A stretch of 64,000 nucleotides of DNA, from assembly GCF_026000115.1 (NCBI RefSeq), contig NZ_AP026869.1, positions 23,091-87,090 on the forward strand, written 5' to 3'. Below are positions 32,901 to 42,847 of this stretch, in pieces. The notes beneath the pieces were generated by a model, which saw nothing but the letters and a program-made list of their open reading frames with translations, did not search any database and was not told where the DNA came from. The DNA comes from Aureispira anguillae (GTDB taxonomy: Bacteria > Bacteroidota > Bacteroidia > Chitinophagales > Saprospiraceae). Numbering within the stretch: the first letter of the stretch is position 1; each line of letters starts with the position of its first letter. The translations under genes and the position numbers were made by a program.

Positions 32901-35620
32901 TTCAACCACAGTATAATAAGTTTTCTGCTGAGCGGGACCAGACAGTTACCTCAATAGCAGCAGGTGGAGCGACTACCTCCATGACTCAAAAGCGAAATGC
33001 TGTTGGTTACATTACATCAACATCCTATTTAAGGAGTGATGGAGGAACAGACCTATTTGATATTGAGTATAACAATGCCAATTTTCCTCAAAATCCTACA
33101 AAGGTAACAGCATATGGAGTCGTTACAGATATCACCTATAACAGCTTTGGAGCGATGGAGACCAAAGATGTTAATAGTTCGGTGTTAGGAGTGATTTATT
33201 CAGAACAGTGGAATTATGGAACAGATTCTTTGTTACAGAGTTATACGAATAGGAGAGGGCATAGTATGTATTACAGCTATGATAGTCGAAAGAATCTGGT
33301 TCAAATGACCGATTTTGAGGGAGAGGACACAGAGTATGAATACTTCCTTAATGGACTTCGAAGTAAGGTGCGTACGCCCACACAGAGAGAATATACTTTT
33401 GTCTATGATGATTATGGAAATTTAACGAGCAGTACTGGTCCTACAGGGATTATTACACGTAACATATATGATAACGTTGGGCGTTTAATCCAAGCAGTAG
33501 ATGCCGTAGGGAATATAACGACGATGGAGTATTTGGCAAATGACTTGCCAACGAAAGTAAGCCGTACCAACAATGGCATTGTGCATGAAGTGGAGTATTG
33601 TTATGACCCTAATTATAATAATATTTGGATAGAAGACGAGAAGGGACAACGAACAACAATGAGTTATAGTTTTGATGAAGACTATTTGACAGCTATTCAA
33701 TTTGGTTCAGATACTCGTACCTTTTCTTATACACAAAAGGGGCTGTTGGATACAGAGACCACTCCAAATGGTTATGTAAAAAACTATGATTATAACATCC
33801 ATAACGAGTTGTTAGAAGAAGATGGGTATGCTCTATATGAGTATGATGCCATGAATCGGGATAATCTCATTCGCGTTCGTCTATTATCAAATCCTACACA
33901 GGAGTATATTGAGTATTTCTACGATGATTTTGATCGCGTAACGAGCTATACCTACCACAGTAGTGGTCCTGATTATACCGTTCAATATGGGTACGATGAA
34001 GAGAGCAATGTAACCAGCATTACTTATCCTGATTACAATGGGGCAACGGGGATGCGTGTTGATTATACTTACAATAACAATAATCAGTTGGAAACGGTCA
34101 GTGCGCTTGGTATGGTATGGCAGGCGAATCGCCGAGCAGATGGGAGCATTGATAAAATCATTTATCCCAATGGGATGGAAAAGCGTTATGTCTATGATGG
34201 AGCTGACCGAGTGAACGATTTAGGTTATTTTACCAATAACAGTACTGCTACGCCTTCGAATACACTCAGCCGTCAGCAGTTTACAATAGACGACCGAGGT
34301 TTCTTTACCCAAGAAATTGTAGAAGGACCAAATATACCAACTTTATTACCTGATTTAGATTTGCAGTTTACGCACAATTCGGTCAATCGGATTCAAACGA
34401 CGACTGATGCCCTGACTGGACAAACTACCAATGCCAGTTTTGATGCAGATGGGAATCAGTTATCAGGGCATTACACGGGGATGGTTTGGAATGCTTTTGA
34501 GCAATTGGAACAGATACAAAATGCTACAGGGACATTCTCTGCTACCTATAATTATGGTGTATTAGGGCAACGAAATAGAGCACAGCGGATTAGAAATGGA
34601 ACGACCACTACTACGAACTATTTTTGGGAAATATCGGGTGTAGGGAATATGCTCCGAGAAGAACGGACTACCAATGGTACTATAACAGCACTAGATTACA
34701 TCCATGGTTTTGGGGAAATACTCGCACGCATACCCTCTGGTTATACCATTAATAGTCCTCCTTTTTCAGTTATTCGAGATACCGTACGCTTTTTTGTCTC
34801 GGATATGCGAGGGACGGTTATTGGGCTAGTTGATTATAATCAAGATTTTACAGAGCATTATGAAGTGACTTCTTATGGGGAGATGATTAGCCATGAAATT
34901 ACTGCTGGTGAGGTTCCTAATTACTTCATTTTTGTTGGGGCTTATGGTGTGGAATGGGAAGATACCATGTTGTATAAGATGGGGGTACGGTATTATGATG
35001 TAGAGCAGGTTAATTTTCTTTCTGAAGATCCTATTTGGAATACTAATTTGTATGCCTATGCTGGTGGTAATACTGTTATGGCTATTGATCCAGAAGGATT
35101 GGAGTATAAATACAATTCAGGAGGAGTCTGCATAGGAGGTAGTCTTTTGGCTTCTGTAAGGTATTGTTTTACAGGGTATTGTGATTTGAGTTATTGTCAT
35201 TTTTATCACGATATATATAGGGGGGGAGGGACTCCCAATTTAGAGGTTTATGCTCCAATAGGACAAGCTAATTCTTTACCTGAAACAACTGATTACTGGC
35301 AACCATGGCAAGAGGCGTCAGTAGGTTTAAGAACTCCTGTCAAGGGACTTGAAATGGGGGTAAATCTAGCAATAGAAGATGAGGAACTACTTATCGAACC
35401 TTCATCTACAATTAATCGTAGATCATTAAGTCTTAGCAACAGCAATGATTCTTATGAAGTAAATATTGGATTAAGTGCCCCAGTACCAGGTACTGCTAAT
35501 TATGGTGAGCACAAAAAGACTAAAGCTGGGAGTATGCGAACTCCTCCAAAGGCATTAGCAGATTTGATCAGAGAGTTAATTTGGTATGAAACTAACGGGA
35601 GGATTGATGTATATGATTAG
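29972..35620 (+). CDS. giant secreted RHS-repeat protein with SLH-like segment
   Basis: 1882 residues with a signal peptide (FCFILIFIWHTLLLAQS). Residues ~20-430 are beta-sandwich/Ig-like, including LQKITTLTPTFLWKKI with YEWTVTAISPLG. Residues ~445-645 read like S-layer-homology modules (AVQYLCERGIVTPREW, PFEDLAQAANNRDRY, FQPADQIAIKFALKVFFEAF). An RHS entry region follows (SKTSFAIPGTSMPLVFSISY), then YD repeats to ~1670 and the RHS core (GVRYYDVEQVNFLSEDPIW, YAYAGGNTVMAIDPEGL). The final ~180 residues are a unique tail (CIGGSLLASVRYCFTGYCDL) with no recognised toxin motif. No immunity-like gene follows directly. It heads a co-directional set with four further surface or secretion genes. Confidence 0.85.
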   Translation: MKAHFCFILIFIWHTLLLAQSASPTPQGNISTVPSAGLRILVSPTHPIHIESGDATPVDLINASSLSTDVHNSCCYRISTYIENTTGADITIKLACVWRTQSFPFEWWSIDDKPNDPTAGDDNYGLFNRIPNTNGNDITIPANSIIPVEFYDPIVKLAVGRPLNVQVIDITESQGNYTYSPIPIQGSTTNEISGGTILPSSCSFILRECIVAYPNPTIEGGTILATAVVENAGTSPVTANLYLVLKQGTTEQIIHAVTGGSYDSGEQVILNMTNSVSLDPAFVQGTAELFVYYEAPVGSNREVVKEYLCSNPITVTIENPCASGNVPKPVAPGTANNVPLQKITTLTPTFLWKKICATGSGVTGYEIEVRDYLSGAIVSGFPITVNGINSNQYLAPTGLFRYSTQYEWTVTAISPLGNQTSIPFYFETPGPSNPNCQVTDIDQSIDTLLWDAVQYLCERGIVTPREWVQGGAQYDVNPTSEIVREHLAWITAAGLYGDRTTVESAYFYTTRYPIPFEDLAQAANNRDRYAKLLTYLDYDDQIVPFDGDRHNFQPADQIAIKFALKVFFEAFDIDTLYNPSTVPDITISNTDNMYRYVMRATELGLLEHYTNGLTTISANDDIKRGDAFIILYKIMTHPSLIRPTLADLDLDTNYVESNFYGAENYAVRPSLADGNFNSYSKTSFAIPGTSMPLVFSISYESSCLTFPEEIFPMNPVGKAWTHNHHGYIIETSGLGNWGGNDVVGTGSFNNSLAIFFPGSQHPHIFRRDGAGNLVAATKGLNYRITEDVANNRITIDMIDRTRFVFEKLPAGDHFDNVYMLQEVREKNGNRLSYAYTRYANNRSHLTQICAHYLNTVGAPVTPRCVDLIYYAGNQDLVERVEYPSPTGGAPRQVTFTYDFTTKNLNSYKDALPTMPCTGITLASELYFYDTSAETPHLLNKIQLPKGNYIENTYHDRKLKSTQLVNSVTGQILNQTTVQPQYNKFSAERDQTVTSIAAGGATTSMTQKRNAVGYITSTSYLRSDGGTDLFDIEYNNANFPQNPTKVTAYGVVTDITYNSFGAMETKDVNSSVLGVIYSEQWNYGTDSLLQSYTNRRGHSMYYSYDSRKNLVQMTDFEGEDTEYEYFLNGLRSKVRTPTQREYTFVYDDYGNLTSSTGPTGIITRNIYDNVGRLIQAVDAVGNITTMEYLANDLPTKVSRTNNGIVHEVEYCYDPNYNNIWIEDEKGQRTTMSYSFDEDYLTAIQFGSDTRTFSYTQKGLLDTETTPNGYVKNYDYNIHNELLEEDGYALYEYDAMNRDNLIRVRLLSNPTQEYIEYFYDDFDRVTSYTYHSSGPDYTVQYGYDEESNVTSITYPDYNGATGMRVDYTYNNNNQLETVSALGMVWQANRRADGSIDKIIYPNGMEKRYVYDGADRVNDLGYFTNNSTATPSNTLSRQQFTIDDRGFFTQEIVEGPNIPTLLPDLDLQFTHNSVNRIQTTTDALTGQTTNASFDADGNQLSGHYTGMVWNAFEQLEQIQNATGTFSATYNYGVLGQRNRAQRIRNGTTTTTNYFWEISGVGNMLREERTTNGTITALDYIHGFGEILARIPSGYTINSPPFSVIRDTVRFFVSDMRGTVIGLVDYNQDFTEHYEVTSYGEMISHEITAGEVPNYFIFVGAYGVEWEDTMLYKMGVRYYDVEQVNFLSEDPIWNTNLYAYAGGNTVMAIDPEGLEYKYNSGGVCIGGSLLASVRYCFTGYCDLSYCHFYHDIYRGGGTPNLEVYAPIGQANSLPETTDYWQPWQEASVGLRTPVKGLEMGVNLAIEDEELLIEPSSTINRRSLSLSNSNDSYEVNIGLSAPVPGTANYGEHKKTKAGSMRTPPKALADLIRELIWYETNGRIDVYD

Positions 35621-35639
35621 TGTTTTTAAATTGTAAAAT

Positions 35640-38111
35640 ATGTTTAATACTTTAAGTTGTTTGATTATTTGTGTATTTGAGATTATTCTATTTTCATTTA
35701 TAAATGATCTACAAGGTCAAATAGTTTACGATAACTATTATAATGAGTTATATTTCCACACAAAAACAACCAGAACAATAGCTAGCGCCGTCCAAATAGA
35801 CAGCTTTGAATACGACCAAGTAGGCGCTATCACTCGTCATCTACGCTGGACAGAAGCACCAGATTTGGTAATTGATGGAGTCGAATACAATAATGCTAGC
35901 TATGGACCAAATACACTGCCCCTGTATCATAATGTATCAGGGCTATTAGAGATAAATCATAGTAATATCGGCAATCGTCCCACAAATACCTTTGGCATAG
36001 AAGTCCGTTGGTCACCCGATACCCTATGGGATAATGGGAACGATACTTTTTTATACGATGTAGCAGTAAACTCCTTGGTAGTTGGAGCGAGCAGGACAGA
36101 GCCAAACAACAATTTTTTTTTAGGGACTAATATTCCTGTAGGGAATGGTTATTTACTGTTTTATACCGACAATGAGCAAGACATACTAGAGCTCAATGAT
36201 AGTAATAACTTATTCATTGTACCCATCTATATCTGTACACCCTATACCCTGTCTAGTTCAGGAGTAGATGATTATTGCAGCATGGCACAAGGAACAGCAA
36301 CAACCAATGCTAGTGGCGGAACAAGTCCATACAACTATGTCTGGAGTCAAGGCACATCAGCGAATAGCGTCAATGGGCTGCAAGGAAGTCTTGGAGGACA
36401 AGTATATACCGTTACAGCAACAGATGCGAATGGCTGTACCGCAAGTGATCAGGTGACGATACAGAGCAATCCCCCATTGTCGATGCAAACCTTAGCGGTA
36501 AGTCCCGCTCTTTGTGGAAGTACTACTGGACAAATATCGGTTAGTGCACAAGGTGGTAGTGGCAATGTCAATTATACGTGGTCAAATGGTCAGAATACAG
36601 CGACAGGTTATATTGGTGGACTTATAGCAGGTGTGGTAAGCGTTACGGCAACAGATGGAAATGGTTGCACAGCTAGCCTAGTCAATACCATTCCAGGGAA
36701 TACTTCCATCACTATTGGCTCAACCGTAACCGATGCTACTTGTAGTCAATCCAATGGAAGTATCAGTATCAACCCAACAGGTGGAATAGGAACTTACACG
36801 ACGTCATGGAATACAGGAAATACAGGAAATACCCTATCCAATCTTGCTGTAGGCAATTATACTGTAACAGTCAACGATGGAACTTGCTCAAGTGTAGAAA
36901 CCTTTACTGTTAATGATCTTGCTGCTCCAATGTTAACCACTACTATTATTGACGCAAGTTGCGGACAAATGGACGGGCAGATAACCGCAAGTGCTGTAGG
37001 CGGAACGGGTACTATAAATTACCTATGGTCAACAGGACAAACAAGCGATAGTCTTGTCAATATTGGTGCAGGTTTTTATGCGCTTACCATCACAGATGCC
37101 AATGGCTGTACGACAACAAATACCACTACAGTAGGCACTAATAATACCCTTATCGTGCAGACGGCTATTTTTGATGACAGTTGTAATTTGGCAACTGGAA
37201 GGATGCAAGTCCAGCCTTTGGGTGGATCAGGTAATTATAGTTACACATGGTCTGGAAATGGTTCAACGACAGCTTCTGCATCTGGTTTATCACAAGGAAT
37301 CTATACAGTAACGATAACTGACAATGCAGCGCCACAGGTTTGTGTATTGGTTCATACAGATACGATCCAAGCAACTACAGCCATTGCTTTGACTATTCAG
37401 GCTATTGCAGCAGATACCTGCGCATACGGTAATGCTTCTGTACTTATGAGTGCTTTTGGGGATACGTCCACCATGATATTTACATGGGATAATGGAGCCA
37501 ATACACTTTCTATAGATAGCCTTAGTGCAGGAACGTATAGCTTGACGGCAATAGATGTTAATGGTTGTACTGCCACACAATCTGTAACAATTCCTTCAGT
37601 GAGCTTTACCCCCAATATAGCATCTTACTTACCTATAATAGATTCCATTTCTTGCATTATGAAAGTTGGCGTGACAGGGAATGCTCTCTTTTTACCCTAT
37701 ACGTATTTGTGGAGTACAGGAGCAACAACGGATACGATTCATGGTCTCCCTGATAGTTTGTACAGTGTAATGGTTACCAATAGTTTGGGTTGTGATACTA
37801 TACTTTCTTTTAACTGTACGCCGATTGATGTGATCACTCTACCCAATGATGTTAGTATAGAGGTATTTCCAAATCCGAATAGTGGTGACCAGTTTAGTGT
37901 AAAAATTAATGGTGGAAAAATACAATCTTATGCTATTTATGATGCAATTGGGCAACGATTGGTTTGGGAGGCAATATCAATTCCTTCAGGGACTTCTTTC
38001 TTACTTCCTCAAAAAGTTAGTGTAGCAGCGAGTTATGTTTTTGTGTTTGATGTTTTACATAAAGGAAAAAACTATGCGATAAGCAAACGAGTAATTAAAT
38101 CAAAGGAATAA
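35640..38111 (+). CDS. SprB-repeat adhesin-like protein with T9SS sorting domain
   Basis: 823 residues. A signal segment (IICVFEIILFSFINDLQGQ) and a CARDB-like beta domain (to ~200, WTEAPDLVIDGVEY) come first. About seven SprB-type repeats follow, each with SGGTSPYNYVWSQG, a glycine turn, and YTVTATDANGCTAS or similar. The C-terminal ~75 residues are a type A T9SS sorting domain (VEVFPNPNSGD, YAIYDAIGQRL, ending RVIKSK). SprB repeats occur in gliding adhesins moved along the cell surface. It starts 20 bases after the RHS stop. Confidence 0.85.
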   Translation: MFNTLSCLIICVFEIILFSFINDLQGQIVYDNYYNELYFHTKTTRTIASAVQIDSFEYDQVGAITRHLRWTEAPDLVIDGVEYNNASYGPNTLPLYHNVSGLLEINHSNIGNRPTNTFGIEVRWSPDTLWDNGNDTFLYDVAVNSLVVGASRTEPNNNFFLGTNIPVGNGYLLFYTDNEQDILELNDSNNLFIVPIYICTPYTLSSSGVDDYCSMAQGTATTNASGGTSPYNYVWSQGTSANSVNGLQGSLGGQVYTVTATDANGCTASDQVTIQSNPPLSMQTLAVSPALCGSTTGQISVSAQGGSGNVNYTWSNGQNTATGYIGGLIAGVVSVTATDGNGCTASLVNTIPGNTSITIGSTVTDATCSQSNGSISINPTGGIGTYTTSWNTGNTGNTLSNLAVGNYTVTVNDGTCSSVETFTVNDLAAPMLTTTIIDASCGQMDGQITASAVGGTGTINYLWSTGQTSDSLVNIGAGFYALTITDANGCTTTNTTTVGTNNTLIVQTAIFDDSCNLATGRMQVQPLGGSGNYSYTWSGNGSTTASASGLSQGIYTVTITDNAAPQVCVLVHTDTIQATTAIALTIQAIAADTCAYGNASVLMSAFGDTSTMIFTWDNGANTLSIDSLSAGTYSLTAIDVNGCTATQSVTIPSVSFTPNIASYLPIIDSISCIMKVGVTGNALFLPYTYLWSTGATTDTIHGLPDSLYSVMVTNSLGCDTILSFNCTPIDVITLPNDVSIEVFPNPNSGDQFSVKINGGKIQSYAIYDAIGQRLVWEAISIPSGTSFLLPQKVSVAASYVFVFDVLHKGKNYAISKRVIKSKE

Positions 38112-38122
38112 AAAGAATAGAT

Positions 38123-41100
38123 ATGAAACATATAAGTACACTAGTTTGCTATTTTTTAGCAAGTAATTTTGTGTTGGGTCAGTTTATTGTAGGTTCTAAT
38201 TGTTCTAACTGTTCAATCTCTACAAGTTCAACAGTTGCAAATTCTATTGGAACAGGAGGCTTGTTCACTTTTTCAGGAAGTATCACTAATAATGGTGCGG
38301 GAGGAATTAGAAATAATAATGGAAGTATTATAAATTTTGGAGCAGGGGGAATAAATAATACAAATGGAAATATTATTAATTCAGGAGGTGCAATTATTAA
38401 TGCTGGTGGAAATATAGTTAACAATGGAGGTCGTTTTATCAATAATAATTTGAGTTGTTTAAATGAAAGAGTTCATATTGACCTATTAGGAGGATGTAAT
38501 CCTAGAGCTTTATTACACAATAATGGAACTTTTCTTATTACTGGTGTCGATAATAACTTCCCTTTAGGTGTAGGAGTGAACCGTTTAATTTTTACTCCAG
38601 GAAGAGGAGCCTTAGTAGCAGGTGGAGCGACGGGGAATCAATGGAATAATCCTGTACTTTATTCTACAACTTTTGGGTTAGACAATACGCCTGGCGGAGA
38701 ACGTTCCATTTTGGGGGGATTTAATAATGTTGTTTTAGGCACTGCTCCCTCTTCATTTACAATTGGAGAAGAAAACGAAAATGGAGGAGCCAATAGTATC
38801 CATGCTGGGATTCGAAACATAACCGTGGATTCCTCTATGTCATCGTTGACCTTAGGACAAGATAATTTGAATCATGCTCCTTTTGGCATTGTTGTAGGGC
38901 TTGAAAATACAATTTATGGAAAAGATTCAGCAGGGATAAGTTATGGTCGATTAAATATTGCGAATGTAGCCTATAGTTTAATTGGTGGATTACAGAATCA
39001 AGCTTTAGATTCTGCTTATGCTGCTCTTACGATTGGAGAACTTAACATAAACAGAGCACCAAGGAGTATTACAGGTGGATGGCAAAATACAGCCACTCGT
39101 AGAGCAATTGGAGGTTTAACACTAGGATTTGGAAATCTTAACAGCTCAGAGTATGGGCTTGTAATGGGGCAAGAAAATATAGGCACATCAAGTTCTAAAA
39201 GCGCATTTACATGGGGACGATACAATCAAAATAATGCACCTTATTCTTTATTAACAGGAAACCGAAATATAGCTTCTGCCTCTGCTTTATATTCTGCAGG
39301 ATTTGGGAGTGATAATGCAATTAGAGCTAATTCCTGTGTTTGTGCAGGAGATGATAATGAAATAAGAATTTCAGCCTCTGCTTCTTTGGTAGGAGGGACA
39401 TCAAACGAACATCAAGCAGCAAGTAGTGCAGTTGTTGGATCTAGAAATATGATTTCGTCCTCTGCGGTCGCTTCTGTGAATGGAGGACAAGATAATACCA
39501 ATTCGGGGGGGAGTACACTTATTGTTGGAACATTTAATACGGTTGATTCCTCTGCTAGAGCATCTCTTAGTGGTGGTTCCTCCAATCAAAATAGTGCTGC
39601 TTATAGTATGCTAGTAGGAGATAATAATCAACTTGATGTTAGCGCAACAGGAGGAATAGGATATGGTGATCAAAACCAAGCAGCTGGCTTTGGAGTTTTA
39701 GTTGGAGGACAGCAAAACACCGTTCAAAATGGAAATGGATCAGGTGTAATTGGATTGCAGAATAATCTGAATGGTGGACATAGTTGGGTGGTAGGAGAAG
39801 GAAACGGGATTATTGCCTTGAATGCATTAATAGCAGGTTTTGAAAATACCGTTAATCAAGGAAATAATACTTTGGTAGTTGGACGTGGTAATACGATTAG
39901 TCGATCGCATGGGGTCACTTTTGGTGCTTTTAATACCGTAGATGGCTTATCATCAAGTGTTGGAGGTCAAAATAATAACAATACTGGAGATCAGGTTATA
40001 ATGGCTGGTTTTGCGAATAGTAATACTGGCAGAAATGTATTGATCGTTGGAGATACCAATACGAATACAGGAATCAATACGATTATAGGAGGAGAAGAAA
40101 ATACCAATGGCGCGGCTGGAGTTTTATTAGCTGGTTATCTTAATAGCAATACTACTGCTGGTAACTATTCTGCTCTATGGGGAGAGGAAAACAACAATAC
40201 AGCTGAACGAGCAGGGCTATTGGGTTTAAATAATACGAATAGCGGTATTAATAGTTTATTGCTTGGAGAAGAAAATAACAATACGGCGTCTCAAAGTATT
40301 CTTTCAGGATTAAATAATACCAATCAAGTTCAGGGACGAGCTTCTATTATAACGGGAGAGGAAAATGACAACTCTGGAGCCAATGCAGTTGTGTATGGTC
40401 AGGATAATACCAATACTTTTGGCAATAACAGTATTTTCGGAGGAGCTAATAACAACAACGAAGCTATCAATTCTGTAGGTTTTGGTCAGGGGAATACGAA
40501 TCAAGCACCACATTCTATTGTTGGTGGTACAAGTAATGATAATCTGACAGGTGGGGATAATTCAGCGCTTTTGGGGTTAGGACAGGAAAATTCTGGGGCT
40601 AATGCTTTATGGGCAGGAGTAAACAATACCAATATAGGAAATAATTCAGGTGGTGTGGGCAATTTACACGAAAATCAATCCATCAATGTATGGATGTTGG
40701 GAAGCCAAAATACGAATGCTACGAATGCTGATAATAGCCTTATTGGAGGATCAAGAAATATCAATAATATAGGTGGTGAAAGTAGTCTGCTAATGGGACA
40801 GCGCAATCTTAACGAAGCTGCATATAGTTTTATTTATGGCTTATCGAATGAGAATCAAGGAGCCTCTAATGGAAGTTTATTAGGCGGAGAACGCAATCAG
40901 AATACCAATGGAAGCCATGTGTTACTGACTGGTCTAAACAATCAAAATGAGAATAGTAATAATACGCTGATAACAGGAGAGCAGAATAACAATAAAAATA
41001 ATAGTCATACAGCTTTTATTTCAGGACGAGAGAATGAAAATGATAATAGTCCTTATGCCATTATTGGAGGACAGGAAAATACGAATACAAATGGGTATGC

Positions 41101-42835
41101 TTCGCTAGTGGGAGGAACAAAGAATCGCAATACTACATACAATACTTTTGTTTGGGGACAGAATATTATCAATGAAGGGAATGAGTCTTTGGTTGGTGGT
41201 TTAGACAATAGAAATAAGGGCGATTTTTCTCTTGTATCAGGACGAAGTAATTTCAATAGAGCAAAGTATACACTCACGGGAGGGCGGAGTAATGTCAACA
41301 ATGGTCAATTCTCTATTGCCTATGGAGAATATGTGAATGTGAATGCTTCCAATTCTATCGGGATAGGTTCGAATGTACAGGTCATGCAGCCTTTTAGTGT
41401 AGCAATGGGGACTAAAGTTTCTTCTAGTGGTATGGCGGCTGTTGCTATGGGAATTAATAGTCATGCATCTGCTACGGCAAGTATTGCTTTAGGTGATAAG
41501 AATTATGCAACAGGCACGAGTAGTGTCGCATTGGGATCGTCTAATACCAGTAATAATCTTTATACAGTTGCTATAGGAAAAGGAAATCAGGTAAATGCTT
41601 ACGCAAGTGCTGCTATAGGAGAAAATAATACAATTACACCAGCAGCAAGCTGGTCTATATCTTTGGGCAAGGGGAATACAGTTTCTGGACAGGTTAATAC
41701 TGTAGCAGGTACTAATAATATTGTGAGTGGTATACAGCACACCGCATTAGGTGCAGATAATGTAATAAATAGTCCTATGAGTAGCTTTGTTGCAGGAGAA
41801 AAATGTACGGCAAATGGTTCTCATGCCATTGCTTTAGGCTACGAATCTCAGTCTATTGGTAATCAATCTATAACTATTGGGCACCATAACGAAGCGATAG
41901 GACAAGAATGTCTTAATATAGGCATTTATACACAAACAAGTGGTCGGAATGCCGCAGTTCTTGGACGTGGTTTTAGTTCAAGTTTTCCTCTAAGTAATCC
42001 TTATAACAATAGTCTTGCAATTGGCTTTAACAGTGATCAACCTACACTATTTGTTGGAAAGAGTTCTGGTCCTGGAACGACAGGAAATGTTGGTATTTCT
42101 CGCGTGAACCCTTCTTTTGATTTAGATGTGAATGGTATTACTCGTGCGGGATTGTATTTGGCGATGTCAGACAAGCAGTTCAAATCAGATATCAAATCTA
42201 TAAATGAAGGGGTACTCAGAAAGTTGCAATCTGTAAACTTTGTTCAATATCTATATGCGTTAACGGATCGTCAATCATACGGTGTTATTGCACAAGAACT
42301 TCAAAAGGTCTTCCCTGAGTTGGTCTACAAAGATGATGAAGGGGGATTATCTGTGGATTATTTGGGGTTGTTTTCTCTTGTGGGGGCAGCTGTAAATAAT
42401 CAAGAATCAGAAGAGAAGGAAGAAATAGAACAATTACAAGGGGAATTGGCAACACAACAGAAAATGTTAGAAGCACTTCAAAAAACAGTCAAAGAATTGC
42501 AATACCAACAAGATATGTGCTGTGAACAAACAGTAACAACCATAGACATGCTATTAGAAGAGGAAATAGAACGAGCCATTCTGTTTCAGAATATTCCTAA
42601 TCCCGCAAACTCAAAAACATGGATAGGCGCTTATATTCCTCAAATAAAAGCGTCTGCCAAGATTATTGTCTTTGATATGGAAGGGCGTATTGTTCATGAA
42701 TTTAATGACTTACAAGAAGGCAAAAATGACTTATCTCTAAATCGTAATCAATTACCATCAGGTGTTTACTTCTACATCCTTTTTATTGATGGAGAACCAA
42801 TAGATAATAAGAAACTTACATTTATTCACGACTAA
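38123..42835 (+). CDS. Asn-rich YadA-head-like fibre protein with peptidase S74 and T9SS domain
   Basis: 1570 residues with a signal peptide. Residues ~45-110 are ~12-residue NNG/GGxxN repeats. Residues ~200-1300 are dozens of ~14-16-residue repeats of the form SLLLGEENNNTASQSILSGL, resembling the YadA-head beta-roll but with Asn ladders. A peptidase S74 domain follows (FDLDVNGITRAG, SDKQFKSDIKSI with Ser1349 and Lys1354, QSYGVIAQELQKVFPELV). In phage tailspikes this domain trimerises the fibre and cuts itself at the Ser. A coiled coil (EEIEQLQGELATQQKMLEAL) and a type A T9SS sorting domain (NIPNPANSKTWIGAYIP, ending KLTFIHD) follow. Probably a trimeric surface fibre. Confidence 0.85.
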   Translation: MKHISTLVCYFLASNFVLGQFIVGSNCSNCSISTSSTVANSIGTGGLFTFSGSITNNGAGGIRNNNGSIINFGAGGINNTNGNIINSGGAIINAGGNIVNNGGRFINNNLSCLNERVHIDLLGGCNPRALLHNNGTFLITGVDNNFPLGVGVNRLIFTPGRGALVAGGATGNQWNNPVLYSTTFGLDNTPGGERSILGGFNNVVLGTAPSSFTIGEENENGGANSIHAGIRNITVDSSMSSLTLGQDNLNHAPFGIVVGLENTIYGKDSAGISYGRLNIANVAYSLIGGLQNQALDSAYAALTIGELNINRAPRSITGGWQNTATRRAIGGLTLGFGNLNSSEYGLVMGQENIGTSSSKSAFTWGRYNQNNAPYSLLTGNRNIASASALYSAGFGSDNAIRANSCVCAGDDNEIRISASASLVGGTSNEHQAASSAVVGSRNMISSSAVASVNGGQDNTNSGGSTLIVGTFNTVDSSARASLSGGSSNQNSAAYSMLVGDNNQLDVSATGGIGYGDQNQAAGFGVLVGGQQNTVQNGNGSGVIGLQNNLNGGHSWVVGEGNGIIALNALIAGFENTVNQGNNTLVVGRGNTISRSHGVTFGAFNTVDGLSSSVGGQNNNNTGDQVIMAGFANSNTGRNVLIVGDTNTNTGINTIIGGEENTNGAAGVLLAGYLNSNTTAGNYSALWGEENNNTAERAGLLGLNNTNSGINSLLLGEENNNTASQSILSGLNNTNQVQGRASIITGEENDNSGANAVVYGQDNTNTFGNNSIFGGANNNNEAINSVGFGQGNTNQAPHSIVGGTSNDNLTGGDNSALLGLGQENSGANALWAGVNNTNIGNNSGGVGNLHENQSINVWMLGSQNTNATNADNSLIGGSRNINNIGGESSLLMGQRNLNEAAYSFIYGLSNENQGASNGSLLGGERNQNTNGSHVLLTGLNNQNENSNNTLITGEQNNNKNNSHTAFISGRENENDNSPYAIIGGQENTNTNGYASLVGGTKNRNTTYNTFVWGQNIINEGNESLVGGLDNRNKGDFSLVSGRSNFNRAKYTLTGGRSNVNNGQFSIAYGEYVNVNASNSIGIGSNVQVMQPFSVAMGTKVSSSGMAAVAMGINSHASATASIALGDKNYATGTSSVALGSSNTSNNLYTVAIGKGNQVNAYASAAIGENNTITPAASWSISLGKGNTVSGQVNTVAGTNNIVSGIQHTALGADNVINSPMSSFVAGEKCTANGSHAIALGYESQSIGNQSITIGHHNEAIGQECLNIGIYTQTSGRNAAVLGRGFSSSFPLSNPYNNSLAIGFNSDQPTLFVGKSSGPGTTGNVGISRVNPSFDLDVNGITRAGLYLAMSDKQFKSDIKSINEGVLRKLQSVNFVQYLYALTDRQSYGVIAQELQKVFPELVYKDDEGGLSVDYLGLFSLVGAAVNNQESEEKEEIEQLQGELATQQKMLEALQKTVKELQYQQDMCCEQTVTTIDMLLEEEIERAILFQNIPNPANSKTWIGAYIPQIKASAKIIVFDMEGRIVHEFNDLQEGKNDLSLNRNQLPSGVYFYILFIDGEPIDNKKLTFIHD

Positions 42836-42847
42836 GAAAACACATCT

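Noticed and set aside
36300..37800. Tandem DNA repeat array or CRISPR in the SprB-type gene
   Set aside because: The periodicity is at protein level (SprB repeats) with diverged DNA; no identical repeats with unique spacers.
38700..42000. CRISPR-like or satellite DNA in the Asn-rich gene
   Set aside because: Continuous ORF with protein-level beta-roll repeats, not DNA repeats.
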